Part shown: piece by piece, positions 5,227 through 6,956 of the stretch
Numbering within the stretch: position 1 is the stretch's first letter
How the letters are laid out: each line of letters starts with the position of its first letter
Assembly: GCA_937950415.1 (NCBI GenBank)
Contig: CALFDL010000316.1
Location: 1-6,956 of the forward strand
Length of the DNA stretch: 6,956 bases
Direction of reading: 5' to 3'
Source: an uncultured Collinsella sp.
GTDB lineage: Bacteria; Actinomycetota; Coriobacteriia; Coriobacteriales; Coriobacteriaceae
Position numbers and translations under genes: made by a program
Notes under the pieces: model-generated
What the model saw: only the letters and a program-made list of their open reading frames with translations
Database searches by the model: none
Told to the model about the DNA's origin: nothing

Positions 5227-6492
5227 ATGGAAAATGCAAAGTTAAAGAGCAGCAAGGTTTACGCATGGGTTCTCGTAATCGCGCTCGGCCTTATGTCTGC
5301 CGGCACGACCGGATCCTATAGCGTCATCGCGGGCTCCTTCGTCGCACCCGTGTGCGAGGAGTTCGGGTTTGACTATTCCATCTTCTCGTATTACTTCACC
5401 GCAACGCTCATTGGTCTTGCGGCAGCTCTTCCGTTTGTCGGAAAACTCATTCCCAAGGTCGTTGGCAAGGTTTGGCTCCCCGTTGTCGAGCTTATTTTGC
5501 TCGCTGCCGGCGCAGGCATGGCCTTCTATACCGAAGTCTGGATGTTCATCGCCGCTGGCGCCCTGATTGGCGTTTGCTTCGCCTTCACCACCGGCGTCGC
5601 TATGTCCGACGTTATTGACCAGTGGTTCAAAAAATCTGGTGGCCTGGCAATCGGTCTCGCTTGGGCAGTGAACTCGATTTACATGCTCATCATGAGTCCC
5701 GTCATCACCTCTGTCATCGAGGCCGCTGGCTGGAGAACTGGTTATCTGGTGCTCGCCGGTGTTTCCGCAGTGCTCATTCTCCCAGCTTCCATTCTGATCA
5801 TTCGCTACAAGCCTCAGGACAAGGGCATGCTGCCCTATGGCTACGTCGAGGGCGAGACGGTCACCGAGACCGAGGAGACGACCGAGGATAGCACGCGTGG
5901 CGTTAGCTATGCGCGCGCCATTAAGTCGCCTGCCTTCTTCTTCTGCATCGGCTTCCTCTGCCTCGTTCAGCTCACTTGCTGCATGAACCAGCTCTTCCCG
6001 ACGTATGCTTCCGAGGTTGGTTTTAGCCCCATGGTGGGCGGCTTCATGGTATCCGCTGCATCGCTCTTCGATCTGTTCCTCAATCCGATCGTCGGCACCA
6101 CTTGCGATAGGTTCGGCAGCACGAAGGCCATTCTGGGCTGGCTCGCTGTCTCCATCCTCTCCTTTGTCATGCTCATGATGAGCAGCGGCAACTCGACGCT
6201 CAGCATCCTCGCAGCAGGCGTGAACGACGTAATGTACGTCATCGCTGGCACTGCCCTGACCGTTTTGGTTATGGATGTCTTTGGCTCCCGCGATTTCGGT
6301 CGCATCTTCGCGCTGATCTGCTCCGTGGGCTATATCGTCGGCGCCTTTGGCATGCCCGTTATGATGAAGGTCTATGAGCTTGTCGGCTCCTTCCAGGGCG
6401 TCTTCATCTTCTGCATCGCATGCAACGTTATTATCGGCCTGTTCTTGCTGCTGGCAAAAAAGACTGGTAAGAACCTCTCCTGGGACGAATAG
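5227..6492 (+). CDS. MFS transporter, possibly OFA-like (MFS2)
   Basis: A 421-residue 12-helix carrier, the last gene of the deiminase operon, beginning 11 bases after the carbamoyltransferase stop. It opens with about 12 polar residues, then six hydrophobic segments. A central cytoplasmic loop (about residues 200-235) starts with MLPYG and is very acidic (GETVTETEETTEDS). Six more segments follow, and a short charged tail KKTGKNLSWDE. Long blocks match MFS1 at 571-1851: IALGLMSAGTTG, AGSFVAPVCE, FYTEVWMF, SDVIDQWF, QLTCCMNQLFPTYASEVGF, FGSRDFGRI and GAFGMPVMMKVY. Its codons end in C/G far more often than those of MFS1. In known agmatine clusters the carrier is an APC-type antiporter, so an MFS protein in this place is unusual. 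By position it probably imports the deiminase substrate or exchanges it for the product; this is inference. Confidence 0.92.
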   Translation: MENAKLKSSKVYAWVLVIALGLMSAGTTGSYSVIAGSFVAPVCEEFGFDYSIFSYYFTATLIGLAAALPFVGKLIPKVVGKVWLPVVELILLAAGAGMAFYTEVWMFIAAGALIGVCFAFTTGVAMSDVIDQWFKKSGGLAIGLAWAVNSIYMLIMSPVITSVIEAAGWRTGYLVLAGVSAVLILPASILIIRYKPQDKGMLPYGYVEGETVTETEETTEDSTRGVSYARAIKSPAFFFCIGFLCLVQLTCCMNQLFPTYASEVGFSPMVGGFMVSAASLFDLFLNPIVGTTCDRFGSTKAILGWLAVSILSFVMLMMSSGNSTLSILAAGVNDVMYVIAGTALTVLVMDVFGSRDFGRIFALICSVGYIVGAFGMPVMMKVYELVGSFQGVFIFCIACNVIIGLFLLLAKKTGKNLSWDE

Positions 6493-6542
6493 TTCGATTC
6501 GTCTTAGACATACGCTGTAGGGCTTAACCTGCAGCCGCTTTG

Positions 6543-6571
6543 GGGCATCGACTAACATCGGTGCCCTTTTT
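6543..6571 (+). terminator. Intrinsic terminator of the deiminase operon
   Basis: GGGCATCGA (6543-6551) pairs with TCGGTGCCC (6558-6566), one pair being a G-U wobble, around a 6-base loop. TTTTT follows at 6567-6571. It lies 50 bp after the MFS2 stop codon and closes the transcript. Confidence 0.88.
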
Positions 6572-6576
6572 CATCG

Positions 6577-6609
6577 AATGTGACAAAGGAGCAGCCACTT
6601 TGTCACATT
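6577..6609. repeat. TGTGACAAAG palindromic repeat, copy 2
   Basis: A 33-bp palindrome of the same length and ends as the copy at 394-426. Arms AATGTGACAAAG (6577-6588) and CTTTGTCACATT (6598-6609) are perfect. The interior has two mismatched pairs (6589/6597 and 6590/6596) around a central A. It begins six bases after the operon terminator's T-run. Confidence 0.88.
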
Positions 6610-6624
6610 GAGTGGCATGTAAAT

Positions 6625-6806
6625 CGAGGTCTAATACTTTTCCGAGAAGTGAACGGCCATACTTGGGCCTCCGAAGCATCGACATTTTTAGACGTCAAAC
6701 CCGCAGGATTTGGCTGGCAAAACCGCAGGAAATTGCATCTCGAAAGTGCAGATGCTTCGGGGCCCGTTTTCACTCGTTCACTTCTCGGGAAAAGTATTAG
6801 ACCTCG
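6625..6806. repeat. 182-bp near-palindromic element (MITE-like or structured repeat)
   Basis: The outer arms (6625-6655 and 6775-6806) are inverted copies differing only by one extra G. The next inner arms (6665-6680 and 6751-6765) are also inverted copies differing by one base. Weaker pairing continues inward to an apical region with the 8-bp direct repeat CCGCAGGA (6701-6708 and 6723-6730) flanking a TTTG/CAAA mini-hairpin. The whole unit could fold into one long hairpin in either strand's transcript. Open frames on both strands across it have no recognisable protein features and mirror each other because of the symmetry. TGTA occurs just outside both ends (6618-6621 and 6808-6811), a possible but weak target duplication. 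It may be a non-autonomous mobile element or a dispersed structural repeat. Confidence 0.75.
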
Positions 6807-6956
6807 TTGTATGGGGTGCGGCTGGAGGGTGGTCATCGTTCAGTAGCTACCTCTTCCTTGTGAATCGCCTGAAGCGCAAGGCATAATGCATGTGACAAAG
6901 GGACGGCCCCTTTGTTGTGTTGATATGAGAGAAGAGTAGATGATTCTATCGTTGGC
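6807..6956. other. Right-edge intergenic DNA without a convincing gene
   Basis: Apart from the repeats listed separately, the 464 bp after MFS2 contain no supported coding region or tRNA/rRNA-like sequence. In this last part, TTGTGA (6858-6863) and CATAAT (6882-6887), 18 bp apart, form a weak plus-strand promoter candidate. An ATG at 6940 opens a frame that leaves the window after five codons, with only a poor ribosome site. A gene may begin at or beyond the edge. Confidence 0.4.
6890..6920. repeat. TGTGACAAAG palindromic repeat, copy 3 (diverged)
   Basis: The left arm TGTGACAAAGGGAC (6891-6904) matches copy 1 exactly. The right arm is altered: where copy 1 has CACA, this copy has TGTG (6916-6919). 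All four changes are transitions, so a plus-strand RNA could still pair by G-U wobbles, while a minus-strand RNA could not. One interior mismatch (6903/6907) is also present. Confidence 0.75.

Noticed and set aside
5242..6558. A 438-codon open frame antisense to MFS2
   Set aside because: Its sequence is polar, low in structure and rich in H, D and A, as expected from the complement of membrane-protein codons. The sense frame is an unmistakable transporter.
6580..6846. Open frames on both strands over the 182-bp inverted repeat
   Set aside because: Plus- and minus-strand translations resemble each other because the DNA is palindromic. They lack convincing starts and contain no known domain.

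Overview
This window looks like chromosomal DNA of a gut Coriobacteriia member (Actinomycetota), possibly Collinsella-like. That rests on general impression: GC-moderate coding regions with many GC-ending codons, AAGGA/GGAG ribosome sites, and a dispersed palindrome of the TGTGACAAAG type between genes. It is an inference, not a proven taxonomic call.

Layout, left to right. Positions 1-395 hold the C-terminal end of an ABC transporter permease (FtsX/MacB type), cut by the window edge. A perfect palindrome overlaps its last codons. Positions 571-1851 encode a 12-helix MFS transporter (MFS1), preceded by a good promoter whose -10 box lies inside a palindromic operator. A strong intrinsic terminator at 1887-1934 separates it from a convergent TetR-family repressor (1990-2568, minus strand). 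The 224-bp divergent region 2569-2792 carries two further operator-like sites. To its right is an apparent operon on the plus strand: an agmatine-deiminase-family enzyme (2793-4031), an ornithine/putrescine-type carbamoyltransferase (4155-5215) broken by a single-base frameshift, and a second MFS transporter (MFS2, 5227-6492) closely similar to MFS1. An intrinsic terminator closes it at 6543-6571. The last 464 bp have no convincing gene but hold two more copies of the palindromic repeat and a 182-bp near-perfect inverted repeat.

How the genes may work together (inference). A guanidino compound would be imported by one or both MFS carriers and hydrolysed by the deiminase to an ureido product plus ammonia. 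The carbamoyltransferase, running phosphorolytically, would release carbamoyl phosphate and an amine, as in the agmatine deiminase pathway. The TetR protein would repress itself, the operon and MFS1 through a shared motif. Three features set this apart from the textbook agmatine pathway: the carriers are MFS proteins rather than an APC-type agmatine/putrescine antiporter, no carbamate kinase is in view, and both enzymes have altered active-site motifs. The real substrate may therefore not be agmatine.
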